In this document: positions 9,593 through 18,638 of the stretch, piece after piece
Layout: each line of letters starts with the position of its first letter
Numbering within the stretch: position 1 is the stretch's first letter
Origin: Microcosmobacter sp040493455
GTDB taxonomy: Bacteria; Bacteroidota; Bacteroidia; Flavobacteriales; Flavobacteriaceae
Length of the DNA: 64,000 nucleotides
Assembly: GCF_040493455.1 (NCBI RefSeq)
Contig: NZ_JANFDA010000001.1
Location: 62,001 to 126,000, forward strand
Direction of reading: 5' to 3'
Notes under the pieces: generated by a model
What the model was told of the DNA's origin: nothing
The model's database searches: none
What the model saw: only the letters and a program-made list of their open reading frames with translations
Position numbers and translations under genes: made by a program

Positions 9593-10603
9593 ATGAAAAG
9601 ACGACATTTTATAAAAAAAGCTTCAGTGTCTGGTGTGGGTATAGCTTTAGCTGGAACTGCATTGTCTTGTAAAGATGAGTCTTCGGAAGAAAATACTCAT
9701 GAAGCTATTGCTTCAACACCAATAAGAGCTTCCCTACCATTGGTTATCGCTACCTGGAATGTGATGGAAGCTACAGCAAAAGCTTGGGACGTATTACAAA
9801 ATGGAGGTAATGCTTTGGACGCTGTGGAGCAAGGTTGTATGGTTGAAGAGATCAACGAGAATAATCAAACAGTTGGTAAAGGCGGATTTCCAGATCGTGA
9901 TGGCAATGTTACTTTGGATGCATGCATCATGGATATGAACGGTAATTGTGGTTCGGTCGTTTATCTACAAAACATAACCCATGCTGTATCTGTTGCCAGA
10001 AAAGTTATGGAAGACACACCACATGTAATGCTTGCTGGCGAAGGCGCAAAACAATTTGCTATTTCTAGTGGTTTTGAACCTGAAGATCTACTTACCGAAG
10101 CTTCTAAAAAAGCTTGGGAAAAATGGAAAGTAGAATCAGAATACAAACCTATTATCAATATCGAAAATCATGATACTATAGGCATGTTGGCTATGGATAA
10201 AAACGGGAACATTTCCGGTGCGTGTACAACCAGTGGTTTGGCTTATAAGATGGGAGGACGTGTTGGTGACTCTCCAATTATTGGTTCCGGTTTATTTGTA
10301 GATAATGAAATTGGTGCTTGTACTGCTACTGGTCTCGGTGAAGAAGTCGTAAAGACTGTTGGAAGTTTTTTGGTTGTTGAATTAATGCGACAAGGAAGAT
10401 CACCTCAACAAGCTTGCGAAGAAGCCATTGGGCGAATTGTAAACAAGCCTAATAGCAACTATAAAAATTTTCAGGTTGGGTATATAGCTGTCAATAAACA
10501 GGGTGAAACTGGCTCTTATTCTATTCATGAGCACTTCAGCATAACCAAATACCATGATGGGAAAAATGAAAATATCAAGTCTGATTTCTACATTAAGACT
10601 TAA
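9593..10603 (+). CDS. N4-(beta-N-acetylglucosaminyl)-L-asparaginase, Tat-exported lipoprotein
   Basis: A 336-residue Ntn hydrolase. The N-terminus has a twin-arginine motif (RRHFIKK) followed by a lipobox GTALSC, so it is probably exported folded and lipid-anchored. The autocleavage site and nucleophile is Thr195 in HDTIGML (codon at 10175), followed by GGRVGDSPIIGSG. Glycosylasparaginases of this type hydrolyse the bond between GlcNAc and asparagine that remains after N-glycans and peptide are trimmed. As last gene of the GH92-transporter operon it makes N-glycoprotein degradation the best reading of the whole locus. The isoaspartyl peptidase at 15.6 kb shares the fold but is cytoplasmic. 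Confidence 0.9.
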   Translation: MKRRHFIKKASVSGVGIALAGTALSCKDESSEENTHEAIASTPIRASLPLVIATWNVMEATAKAWDVLQNGGNALDAVEQGCMVEEINENNQTVGKGGFPDRDGNVTLDACIMDMNGNCGSVVYLQNITHAVSVARKVMEDTPHVMLAGEGAKQFAISSGFEPEDLLTEASKKAWEKWKVESEYKPIINIENHDTIGMLAMDKNGNISGACTTSGLAYKMGGRVGDSPIIGSGLFVDNEIGACTATGLGEEVVKTVGSFLVVELMRQGRSPQQACEEAIGRIVNKPNSNYKNFQVGYIAVNKQGETGSYSIHEHFSITKYHDGKNENIKSDFYIKT

Positions 10604-10622
10604 GTTTCTAATCTGTATGCTT

Positions 10623-10654
10623 TTTATCGAATGCCCTTGCATTTCATCGATAAA
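10623..10654 (+). terminator. Bulged hairpin after the GlcNAc-asparaginase gene
   Basis: TTTATCGA-ATGC-CCTT-GCAT, a 4-base bulge, then TCGATAAA: two stacked stems 20 bases after the stop codon. T-rich DNA (TTTTTCGTCTTTTTTT) follows. It probably ends the GH92 operon, although the first T run starts several bases after the stem. Confidence 0.45.
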
Positions 10655-10679
10655 GTAAGGTTTTTCGTCTTTTTTTGTG

Positions 10680-10702
10680 ATTGTAAATAATTGATTTACA
10701 AT
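10680..10702. promoter_or_regulatory. Perfect palindrome, possible operator of the small secreted-protein gene
   Basis: ATTGTAAAT-N5-ATTTACAAT, with 9-bp arms, about 150 bases before the small secreted-protein ORF. There is no T run on either side. It could be a regulator site or an RNA hairpin. The region 10604-10853 holds no other coding sequence that I can see. Confidence 0.35.
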
Positions 10703-10853
10703 TGTTTAAAACCAATAGTGCAGTTCGTCGATGTTTTTGGTTTAGCTGTGCATTTTATCTAAAATCGGTCACATTTATCCATTTTTTATGAGATAGCCTT
10801 GGTTGTGATGTTTCTTTGATGTCGAATTGAAACACAAACAACTGTTAGTTAAA

Positions 10854-11123
10854 ATGAAAAAAGTAGTAATCATAATGTTTTTATTAGCCTTACCTGTACT
10901 AGGAATGGCTCAAGAAGGTACTACTGTGGTTTCAACTCAACCTGAAAAAACTGCTGAAGTAACTCCTAAAAAAGAAGCTACTGCTTCTGAGAGCTCTACT
11001 TTAAATGCTAAAATAAAGCATCAGTTAATCAAATTAAATCACAAGAAGAGTAACGAAATTATTAGCATTAAAGCTTATAAAAAAAGTCTTCAAATTAAAG
11101 TGAAGACGATTAAGCTTTGCTAA
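10854..11123 (+). CDS. Small secreted lysine-rich protein, unknown function
   Basis: An 89-residue protein from the ATG at 10854. A TTG nine codons upstream would only add polar residues before the signal peptide, so I prefer the ATG. Residues 1-20 form a signal peptide (VVIIMFLLALPVLGMAQ, cleavage after AQ). The mature part is Thr/Glu-rich, then Lys-rich (calculated by eye as basic), ending KTIKLC. No family is recognised. It has a long 5' spacer with a palindrome and is followed by a strong terminator. Confidence 0.6.
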   Translation: MKKVVIIMFLLALPVLGMAQEGTTVVSTQPEKTAEVTPKKEATASESSTLNAKIKHQLIKLNHKKSNEIISIKAYKKSLQIKVKTIKLC

Positions 11124-11141
11124 TCACAACAACGAGATATC

Positions 11142-11173
11142 AAAAAACCCGAAGCAATTGCTTCGGGTTTTTT
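11142..11173. terminator. Bidirectional intrinsic terminator
   Basis: A-run, then CCCGAAGC-AATT-GCTTCGGG (8-bp stem), then a T-run. It lies between the converging small secreted-protein gene and cphA, and works on paper in both directions. Confidence 0.9.
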
Positions 11174-11191
11174 ATTTATACTATTTATAAT

Positions 11192-13834
11192 TTATTCTGA
11201 AAATGCCAATTCACCTTTGGCCTCTTTCTCTTTAAACTCTTTCACTAGTTCTAAGGCATCAGGAATAACATCACTACATAAAATAATGAGTGATCCTTTT
11301 ACCGCATTCTTAACAGCATAGGTAATGGCTTCTTTTTCAGAAGGAATAACAGTAGTTTTCTTATTCGGATCTTTAGAAATAATACCATCATTAAGCATCT
11401 TAATCAGTTCCTCTTCTGTCTTTCCTCTAAGGCGTTTGTCTTGTCTAATTATGATCTCATCAAACATTTCAGCAGCAATCCTTCCCATTTCATTATTGTC
11501 TTCTACACGCCTGTCTCCAATTCCTGCAATAATTCCAACTTTAACAGTGGCATCCAATTCATCTGTAAACTTTTGAAGTGCTCTCATTCCTGCAGGATTA
11601 TGGGCATAGTCTAACAGAATAGTAAAGTCATTGAACTTAAATAAGTTCAATCGTCCTGGAGTTTGTGATGCAGATGGAATAAAGGTCTCTAAAGCGGCTT
11701 TCATATCCTCAATACTAATACCTTGTACATGCGCGGCTAGCACAGCAGCCAGTACGTTTTGTATCATGAACTTTGCTTTGCCTCCATAAGTCAATGGGAT
11801 ATTTTCAGCACGCATTAAACGCATTTTCCATTCACCTCTACAGATAGTTACAAAACCATTCTCATACACTGCTGTAATCCCATTAAGACGTTGCAAAGCT
11901 TTTATCCTAGGGTTATTTTCATCCATAGAGAACAATGCAACATTACAATCTACATCTCGGCGCATTCCATAAACTAAGTCGTCATCAGCATTCAAAATCG
12001 CATAGCCATCTGGCAATACAGTTTCAGGGACTACACCTTTTACTCTTGCCAATTGCTCAACTGTATGAATACCTTTCAACCCTAAATGGTCAGCCGCAAC
12101 GTTAGTAACTATGGCAACATCACACTTCTTAAATCCTAAACCTGCTCTTAACAGACCTCCTCTAGCACACTCTAGAACAGCAAAATTCACTGTAGGATCT
12201 TTCAACACAAATTCAGCACTAGATGGTCCTGTACAGTCGCCTGTCATTAATAATCTGTTTTGAATGTATACACCATCGCTTGTGGTATATCCTACACGAT
12301 ATCCTTTCATTTTAGCAATATGTGCCATCAATCGGGATGTTGTAGTTTTACCGTTAGTTCCTGTAATCGCTACAATAGGTATTCTACCTGTATCTCCTTT
12401 TTGCGGGAACAGTTTATCTATAACTGGAGCAGCTACATTTCGTGGTAATCCAACTGTTGGTGCAAGGTGCATTCTAAAACCTGGGCCAGCGTTAACTTCG
12501 AGCACGGCGCCTCCTGTTTCAGAAAGTGGCTTAGTAATATCTGTAGTCATCACATCGATCCCACAAATATCTAAGTCAATAATCTTAGAAATGCGCTCGG
12601 CCATACTGACGTTTGCAGGATGTACAATATCTGTTACATCTTCTGCAGTACCACCAGTACTAAGATTTGCTGTGTCTTTTAAAACTAATTTTTCGCCATC
12701 AGCTAAAACTGAATCTAAGGTATAGCCAGCATCTTTAATAATGGTTTTGGTGAGTTCGTTAGTAGTTATTTGTGTCAATACTTTTTCATGACCATAACCT
12801 CTACGTGGATCACTATTTACTTCATCTATTAACTCTTGAACAGTAGACTTTCCATCTCCAACCACATGTGCTGGAGAACGCAGTGCAGCAGCAACTAACT
12901 TATTATTAATTACTAATAATCTATAATCTTCTCCTTTAATGAATTTTTCTACGATAATAACTCCACTTCGTGAGCTTTCCTTAGCAGCTCTAAACGCAAC
13001 TAAGGCATCATCATAGTTTTGAATATCTACAGTGATACCACGACCATGATTACCATCAATCGGTTTGATTACAAGAGGAAAACCAACATAGTCACAAGCT
13101 TCTTCTAAACTTCGCTCACGACGAATAATATCACCTCTTGGCACTTCAACTTCAGCTTGTTCTAGCAAATATTTTGTGTCTTCTTTATCACAAGCCAATT
13201 CTACACCAATACTACTAGTTTCACTAGTTACTGTGGCTTGAATACGCTTTTGATTTGCTCCATAACCAAGTTGACATAACGAATACTTATTTAATCGAAT
13301 CCAAGGAATACCTCTTGCTTCTGCTTCAGCTACAATTGAACCCGTACTTGGCCCAAGGCGATCTGCTTCGCGAAGTTCTCTCATATGCTGGATGTCTTCA
13401 GTCATATCATATTCTTCACCTGCTATTAAAGCTTCACAGATTCTTACAGCTGCTTTTGCAGTGTAGCGTCCTACAGATTCTTCCATATAGGCAAAGACTA
13501 CATTATAAACGCCATACTCACCATATCCTCGAGTTCTTCCAAAGCCAACATCCATGCCAGCTAATGTTTGTAGCTCTAGAGCAATATGCTCAATGATATG
13601 ACCCATCCAGGTTCCTCTCTTGACACGCTGAAAAAACCCTCCAGGTTCACCAACAGAGCAACGATGCTCATACATGGTAGGGAACATTGTTGTTAAGCGT
13701 TCATAGAACCCTTCTATTTTGTCTGAAGGTCTTTCCTCCATCTCTTGAAGGTCTAAGACCATTACGATTAGCTTGTGTCGTCTTACGGACCAGTAATTTG
13801 GTCCTCTCATGGCGTTTATACTTCTTATCTCCAT
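11192..13834 (-). CDS. cphA: Cyanophycin synthetase
   Basis: An 880-residue, full-length CphA. An N-terminal domain (1-160) is followed by an ATP-grasp domain (about 215-475; FPLVIKPIDGNHGRGI, VLEVNAGPGFRMH) and a Mur-ligase-like domain (about 485-880) with P-loop GTNGKTTT (Lys496). CphA builds multi-L-arginyl-poly-L-aspartate by alternately adding Asp and Arg with ATP. The degradative partner cphB starts 97 bases away in the opposite direction, and an isoaspartyl peptidase follows, so storage and recovery of nitrogen are encoded together. Start chosen at ATG 13834, MEIRSINAMRGPNYWS, which matches the family N-terminus. Confidence 0.96.
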   Translation of the reverse strand: MEIRSINAMRGPNYWSVRRHKLIVMVLDLQEMEERPSDKIEGFYERLTTMFPTMYEHRCSVGEPGGFFQRVKRGTWMGHIIEHIALELQTLAGMDVGFGRTRGYGEYGVYNVVFAYMEESVGRYTAKAAVRICEALIAGEEYDMTEDIQHMRELREADRLGPSTGSIVAEAEARGIPWIRLNKYSLCQLGYGANQKRIQATVTSETSSIGVELACDKEDTKYLLEQAEVEVPRGDIIRRERSLEEACDYVGFPLVIKPIDGNHGRGITVDIQNYDDALVAFRAAKESSRSGVIIVEKFIKGEDYRLLVINNKLVAAALRSPAHVVGDGKSTVQELIDEVNSDPRRGYGHEKVLTQITTNELTKTIIKDAGYTLDSVLADGEKLVLKDTANLSTGGTAEDVTDIVHPANVSMAERISKIIDLDICGIDVMTTDITKPLSETGGAVLEVNAGPGFRMHLAPTVGLPRNVAAPVIDKLFPQKGDTGRIPIVAITGTNGKTTTSRLMAHIAKMKGYRVGYTTSDGVYIQNRLLMTGDCTGPSSAEFVLKDPTVNFAVLECARGGLLRAGLGFKKCDVAIVTNVAADHLGLKGIHTVEQLARVKGVVPETVLPDGYAILNADDDLVYGMRRDVDCNVALFSMDENNPRIKALQRLNGITAVYENGFVTICRGEWKMRLMRAENIPLTYGGKAKFMIQNVLAAVLAAHVQGISIEDMKAALETFIPSASQTPGRLNLFKFNDFTILLDYAHNPAGMRALQKFTDELDATVKVGIIAGIGDRRVEDNNEMGRIAAEMFDEIIIRQDKRLRGKTEEELIKMLNDGIISKDPNKKTTVIPSEKEAITYAVKNAVKGSLIILCSDVIPDALELVKEFKEKEAKGELAFSE

Positions 13835-13895
13835 AGTGTTGGTTATTTAGCGTGAAAGATTATAAATATAGAGAATTTCAATTAAAAAATTAACG

Positions 13896-13903
13896 TAATT
13901 TTG
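13896..13903 (+). promoter_or_regulatory. -7 promoter box of cphB
   Basis: TAATTTTG fits the Bacteroidota TAnnTTTG box. It lies 27 bases before the ATG at 13931. I see no clear -33 element. Confidence 0.5.
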
Positions 13904-13930
13904 CCCCAATATTAAATTTTGAAAAGACAT

Positions 13931-14791
13931 ATGACGAAAGCGAAAGGAACATTGATTCCGATTGGTGGTAATGAAGATAAAGGTATTGAAGACAATGAAA
14001 TGTATACCTTAGAATTTATAGATGAAGGTATATTATATCATGTCGTTAAAGAAGCAGGTGGAATTGATGCTAAAATTGTGGTTATTCCTACAGCTTCAAG
14101 TATCCCTGTTGAAGTAGGACAAAGCTATATTACTGCATTTTCAAAACTGGGGTGTGAAGATATTACTGTATTAGATATTAGAAGTAGAGAAGATTCGGAA
14201 AAACAATCTTCTATTGACCTAATAAAATCTTGTGATTGTGTAATGTTCTCTGGTGGTGATCAATCAAAAATCACTAATAAAATTGGAGGCACAACAATAC
14301 ATACCATCCTTGCTGAGCGTTACAGTAACGAAGAAGGTTTCGTAATTGCCGGAACAAGCGCAGGTGCCATGGCCATGGCTAAACGTATGATTGCTGGTGG
14401 AAGCGCTACGGAAGCTTTTGTAAAAGGTGCAGTTGATATGTATAAAGGACTCGCCTTAATCCCTGAATTGATTATTGACACACACTTTATTCAACGTGGA
14501 CGATTTGGTCGTGTTAGTGAAGCTGTTGCTAAATTCCCAAAACTGATTGGAATTGGTTTGGCTGAAGATACTGGCTTGATCATCAAAGATGGAGACATGC
14601 AAGTTATCGGTTCTGGAATGGTCATTATTTTTGACCCAAGAAAGTTAAAACACAATAACGAAAAGATTCTTGAAGAAGGCACACCAATGTCTTTGACCAA
14701 TTTAAAGGTTCATGTACTGGCAAACGGTGATCGTTTCAACATAAAGAAAAAGAAAGTGCAAGTGCTTCCTGTCGAAGCTCCTTTTATTTAA
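13931..14791 (+). CDS. cphB: Cyanophycinase
   Basis: A 286-residue serine peptidase of the cyanophycinase group. The nucleophile elbow is GTSAGAMAM (Ser near residue 144). The N-terminal GTLIPIGGNEDKG and the FSGGDQSKIT loop near 112 are family hallmarks. It cuts cyanophycin to beta-Asp-Arg dipeptides. A TTG at 13919 would extend it by four residues, but the ATG at 13931 starts right before the conserved block and lies a normal distance from a TAATTTTG box. No signal peptide, so it acts on the cell's own store. The gene ends one base before the end of the convergent GNAT gene. Confidence 0.95.
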   Translation: MTKAKGTLIPIGGNEDKGIEDNEMYTLEFIDEGILYHVVKEAGGIDAKIVVIPTASSIPVEVGQSYITAFSKLGCEDITVLDIRSREDSEKQSSIDLIKSCDCVMFSGGDQSKITNKIGGTTIHTILAERYSNEEGFVIAGTSAGAMAMAKRMIAGGSATEAFVKGAVDMYKGLALIPELIIDTHFIQRGRFGRVSEAVAKFPKLIGIGLAEDTGLIIKDGDMQVIGSGMVIIFDPRKLKHNNEKILEEGTPMSLTNLKVHVLANGDRFNIKKKKVQVLPVEAPFI

Positions 14792-15610
14792 TTAAAAAAG
14801 TAATTCCATTTCAAATTGATCTATCGAATTCTCTAGACCAGCATTTTCTAATGCTTCAATTTTGGTCTTGAGCCTATCGTCGACATTATTAATTTTAATG
14901 GTTTCAGAAATGTAATGTATTGAAGAAAATAGTATATCCCAATACGATTCCGCTTCAGCTAAAACATCTAATTGGGCTACATAATTGATCTCTGGATTGA
15001 TGACAAAAAAAGCAATCTCTTTATTGTCTTCTAAAACTTGAAAATATCTGTAATCCCCTTTGCTTAAGCAATGTCTATGATTATCCCACGAATACAGTTC
15101 TTGGTTTGGAAGCGTACTCCAATCTATTTGATCGTAATTCACTTCCTTTAGATTAAAGTCTCGTTTATTACTCTTTAGTGTTCCGTTAAAGCATTTGTAA
15201 TACTTGGTCTTTTGAAACCCAATACTTCTATAGGAATTGATTGCGATAACATTATCTGTAATCACCTCTAGACTACACTTAGTAATGCCATGATTTTTGA
15301 GATCTGGTATAGCATAATCGTAAATTTCCTTTACAATCTTTTTACCTCTATATGCAGGAATCACGCCTGTTCCTGTATTGAAAGCTATACGATGAGCATC
15401 TCGCTGATCTATGGCATTGATAATAAATCCGACTAATTTATCACCTTCAAACATTCCATAAGACAGGTTGTAATCAACCATAGCTGCCTGCCAACGTTTC
15501 TTGTAGTAGTCATAATCTGTTGGCATCTTTACAAAGTAGTTCTGAAATGCCTCCAAAAAGCATTCCATTAACTCCGTAAAGCTGGTTTGTCCTAAGGATT
15601 TTACAATCAT
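14792..15610 (-). CDS. GNAT family N-acetyltransferase in the cyanophycin cluster
   Basis: A 272-residue protein with a GNAT domain in the first half: GVIPAYRGKKI near 82-92 is the acetyl-CoA loop, and ITDNVIAINSYRSIGFQKTKYY near 118-139 is the usual last strand. The second half (about 150-272) has no motif I recognise. Its ATG overlaps the isoaspartyl peptidase stop by 4 bases, so the two are co-translated. A substrate tied to Asp, Arg or the beta-Asp-Arg dipeptide is plausible from context only. Confidence 0.75.
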   Translation of the reverse strand: MIVKSLGQTSFTELMECFLEAFQNYFVKMPTDYDYYKKRWQAAMVDYNLSYGMFEGDKLVGFIINAIDQRDAHRIAFNTGTGVIPAYRGKKIVKEIYDYAIPDLKNHGITKCSLEVITDNVIAINSYRSIGFQKTKYYKCFNGTLKSNKRDFNLKEVNYDQIDWSTLPNQELYSWDNHRHCLSKGDYRYFQVLEDNKEIAFFVINPEINYVAQLDVLAEAESYWDILFSSIHYISETIKINNVDDRLKTKIEALENAGLENSIDQFEMELLF

Positions 15611-16539
15611 TCTTTATAGATAGAAATTTCTTCTTCTCCTGTTGAAGATTTACATGCACGATACATCCCTTCTGTATTAAAAGGCATTGCTATATTACCT
15701 TTTGCGTCAACAGCGATGAGTCCTCCATCGCCATTGATTTCAAGGATACGCTTATTGATGACGTCATTAGCAGCATCTAGTAAAGACAGGTCTTTATGCT
15801 CCATTAAGCAAGACACATCATATGCTACAACCCCTCTAATAAAATATTCGCCACTACCCGTACAGCTTACTGCACAGGTGTTGTTGTTTGCATAATTTCC
15901 TGCTCCAATCATTGGACTATCTCCTACTCTACCATAACGCTTATTTGTCATCCCACCAGTAGACGTAGCTGCAGCGATATTTCCATTAACATCGCAAGCC
16001 ACTGCTCCAACAGTACCAAATTTAGAATCCTTTTTTACAGAATGATCTAGTTGAAAACTGTCAGTATCTTTTATCTCTAACCATTGTTTGTGTCTAAACT
16101 CATCATAGAAATAATCCGTTGGTTTAAGTTCATAACCTTGATCTTTTGCAAACTTCATTGCACCTTCACCAGCCAAAAACACATGTTCACTATTTTCCAT
16201 AACATCACGAGCCAAAGAAACAGGGTTTTTAATATTGCTTATTAGTGAAACCGCTCCAGCATTTAGGGTTTTGCCATCCATTATCGAGGCATCCATTTCG
16301 TGAGTTTCATCCGCAGTAAAAACGCTTCCTCTTCCTGCGTTGAATAAATGTGAATCTTCTAGCAATTTCACAGAAACCTCAACAGCTTCTATAGCAGTAC
16401 CGCCTTGCTCCAAAACTTTATAGCCTTCATCTAAGGCAAGCTTTAAAGCGGCTTTATATTGAACTTCCAATTCGGCTGTCATCATTCCTTTTACCAGTGT
16501 CCCTGCACCTCCATGTATGGCTAATGAGATTCTTTTCAT
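15607..16539 (-). CDS. iaaA: Isoaspartyl peptidase / plant-type L-asparaginase
   Basis: A 310-residue cytoplasmic Ntn hydrolase. It begins MKRISLAIHGGAGTL and has the cleavage and nucleophile site at Thr176 in KFGTVGAVACD, then GRVGDSPMIGAG and CTGSGEYFIRG. Such enzymes split beta-aspartyl dipeptides; the cyanophycinase product beta-Asp-Arg is the natural substrate here, giving Asp and Arg. The location beside cphA and cphB supports that over a simple asparaginase role. It heads a two-gene operon with the GNAT gene. Confidence 0.92.
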   Translation of the reverse strand: MKRISLAIHGGAGTLVKGMMTAELEVQYKAALKLALDEGYKVLEQGGTAIEAVEVSVKLLEDSHLFNAGRGSVFTADETHEMDASIMDGKTLNAGAVSLISNIKNPVSLARDVMENSEHVFLAGEGAMKFAKDQGYELKPTDYFYDEFRHKQWLEIKDTDSFQLDHSVKKDSKFGTVGAVACDVNGNIAAATSTGGMTNKRYGRVGDSPMIGAGNYANNNTCAVSCTGSGEYFIRGVVAYDVSCLMEHKDLSLLDAANDVINKRILEINGDGGLIAVDAKGNIAMPFNTEGMYRACKSSTGEEEISIYKE

Positions 16540-16656
16540 TATTACTTTTTAAAGGTTGAAAATTACAAATTACTGTTCACTCTTTAATGCTTGAAAGAAC
16601 TTTTATTATCTTTATAACTATCCCTACATTTTTTTCAAATTATAATATTGAATTAA

Positions 16657-18576
16657 ATGAGACAACCCCTTTCTTTTTTAGTTTGCCTAATCCTTCTTTT
16701 AGGTGCAGATGGATATTGTCAAAACATTGACAAAAATTATATCGACAGCCTGTTCTCTTCCAAAGAGAATATTAAAAACATTGTCGAAGATAAAGACATC
16801 AACAAATTATCTAAAATGCTCTTCAGGAAATCCGTAGGGGAAAGTATTAAAATCTATAATCGTCTGGATTCCCTTTACAAAGACAACGATTACATTAGAA
16901 TAAATCTTCTAGATGATTATGCTAGTCTGGCACACAGAGCTGGTACGCCTATGAAAGCAAAATCCCTTCAGTTTGAAGGCTTGAAACTTGCCGAACAGTA
17001 TAAAGTTCCTATTTTCTTATTCAAGTATAATCAATTACTTTCCTATCATTATATAGACAGAGCCATGCCAGATTCTGCGTTGTATTATGTCCAGAGAGCT
17101 GAAAAAACCATTGAAGACAATCTTCAACTTAGTAAATTGTTGCACGTTATCTATGAACGTAAGGCGCAAATAGAAGGCTTATTAGGTCATTTTGAAAAAC
17201 GAGACGATTATTTAGAAAAGGCTGTAGCTAGCACGGATACCATTAAAAATCATCCGAATAGAGGTTTTATACTAGCCAAAGTAGCCTATCATTACAAGGT
17301 TACTAAAAATTATAAAAAGCATGCTGATTACGCTTCTAGGCTTAGGAAATACTATTTCAAAAAAAATGATTTCAAGTTTCCTGAGCAGCATACTTCTTTA
17401 TCATCAATTCTATCTTTTGAAGAAACCGACGAACATATTGTTGAGTTAAAGAAAATATTGGATGCCCCAGATGTAACCGAAGACTCAAGCACACATCACG
17501 TGATTATAACTTCTTTGGCTGAAGCCCTGTTACAAAAAGGGCGTTATCAAGAGATTGTACCGCTGTTAAAAAAATATGCAGATGAAAACTATGCTTTCGT
17601 CAATACCTATGATAGAATATTAAATCTCGTGAACTTAGAAGATGCATACGAGTACCTTGGGGATTACGAAAATGCCTTTAAAGTTTTAGAGTATAGAAAA
17701 CTATTGCAGGATTCTGTGCGTAGAGTAGAAACGGTAGAAAAATTTGCTGACTTTGAAGTAAAATACGAAACCGAACGTAAAGAAACCCAATTGAAAGTTG
17801 TTTCCATAGAAAACGAAAAAAACAAACAGCAAAAAAGACTATTTTCTATCATTGCTATTGGAGGTCTTATTGCTTGTGCTGCTATTGGTCTTCTTTTGTT
17901 TAAAAACAGTAAAAAGAAAACCCAACTAGAAAAACAAAAACAACTTCTTGAAACTACTCTCGATGAAAAAAATGTGCTGCTAAAAGAAATACATCATCGT
18001 GTAAAAAACAGCTTTCAAATTGTATCCTCACTGCTCTACCTTCAATCTGAAAATGTAGAAGACAAAGAAGCCCAAATTGCCATAAAAGAAGCAGAAAACA
18101 GAGTGCGTTCTATGGTCTTGATCCATCAAAAACTATACAGTAAGGATGATTTGGTGGGCATAAATACGAAAGAGTATATCGAAGATCTTACAAAGGATAT
18201 TATCGAAAGTCATCAATTCAAAAAAGAACCTATTTCCTATAACTTAGATATAGAGCCTAAAGTGTTGGATATTGAAACGATTACACCGCTAGGGCTTATC
18301 CTTAACGAGCTTATCACCAATGTCATAAAACACGCTTTCACAGACATTACTGAAACAAGTAAAATGGCGATAGAGTTTAAGCAAGAAGATGATGAATTGG
18401 TATTGAAGGTAAGTGACAATGGCATCGGTATGCCAAATGAAGTAAAAGAATCTTCATTTGGTCTTAAGCTAATCAAGGCATTGTCCAAAAAGCTAAAAGC
18501 GCAGCTGGATTTTATCCCTAACAATGATGGTACTACTGCTTTGTTACGCATGAAAAGATTTCAAGCAATGGCCTAG
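16657..18576 (+). CDS. TPR sensor histidine kinase, HisKA_2 type
   Basis: A 639-residue membrane kinase. Residues 1-21 form a signal peptide (DGYCQ). About 30-370 is an alpha-helical TPR-like sensor outside the cytoplasm. One membrane segment lies near 395-415 (LFSIIAIGGLIACAAIGLLLF), followed by a short coiled coil. The phosphoacceptor motif is KEIHHRVKNSFQIVSSLL (His446), the HisKA_2 form, then the ATPase N-box LILNELITNVIKHAF and a G-box SDNGIGMP. The LytTR regulator starts 62 bases downstream and is the likely partner. A direct-repeat site sits between the two genes, so the regulator can also be transcribed alone. Confidence 0.9.
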   Translation: MRQPLSFLVCLILLLGADGYCQNIDKNYIDSLFSSKENIKNIVEDKDINKLSKMLFRKSVGESIKIYNRLDSLYKDNDYIRINLLDDYASLAHRAGTPMKAKSLQFEGLKLAEQYKVPIFLFKYNQLLSYHYIDRAMPDSALYYVQRAEKTIEDNLQLSKLLHVIYERKAQIEGLLGHFEKRDDYLEKAVASTDTIKNHPNRGFILAKVAYHYKVTKNYKKHADYASRLRKYYFKKNDFKFPEQHTSLSSILSFEETDEHIVELKKILDAPDVTEDSSTHHVIITSLAEALLQKGRYQEIVPLLKKYADENYAFVNTYDRILNLVNLEDAYEYLGDYENAFKVLEYRKLLQDSVRRVETVEKFADFEVKYETERKETQLKVVSIENEKNKQQKRLFSIIAIGGLIACAAIGLLLFKNSKKKTQLEKQKQLLETTLDEKNVLLKEIHHRVKNSFQIVSSLLYLQSENVEDKEAQIAIKEAENRVRSMVLIHQKLYSKDDLVGINTKEYIEDLTKDIIESHQFKKEPISYNLDIEPKVLDIETITPLGLILNELITNVIKHAFTDITETSKMAIEFKQEDDELVLKVSDNGIGMPNEVKESSFGLKLIKALSKKLKAQLDFIPNNDGTTALLRMKRFQAMA

Positions 18577-18581
18577 TAACT

Positions 18582-18611
18582 CACTAAAAAAATGAACCTG
18601 TTTGCTAAAAA
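18582..18611 (+). promoter_or_regulatory. Candidate LytTR binding site 1 (direct repeat, 21-bp period)
   Basis: CACTAAAAA at 18582-18590 and TGCTAAAAA at 18603-18611, each preceded by T. Two 9-bp copies with 12 bp between them is the arrangement LytTR domains usually bind. It stands 27 bases before the LytTR regulator start, suggesting autoregulation. The same arrangement recurs at 19381-19410. Confidence 0.6.
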
Positions 18612-18638
18612 AATATATGATTAACCTCTTTTAAAGGT

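Noticed and set aside
12264..12725. 153-codon open frame opposite cphA
   Set aside because: It lies wholly antisense to the conserved Mur-ligase and ATP-grasp part of cphA and has no recognisable protein features.
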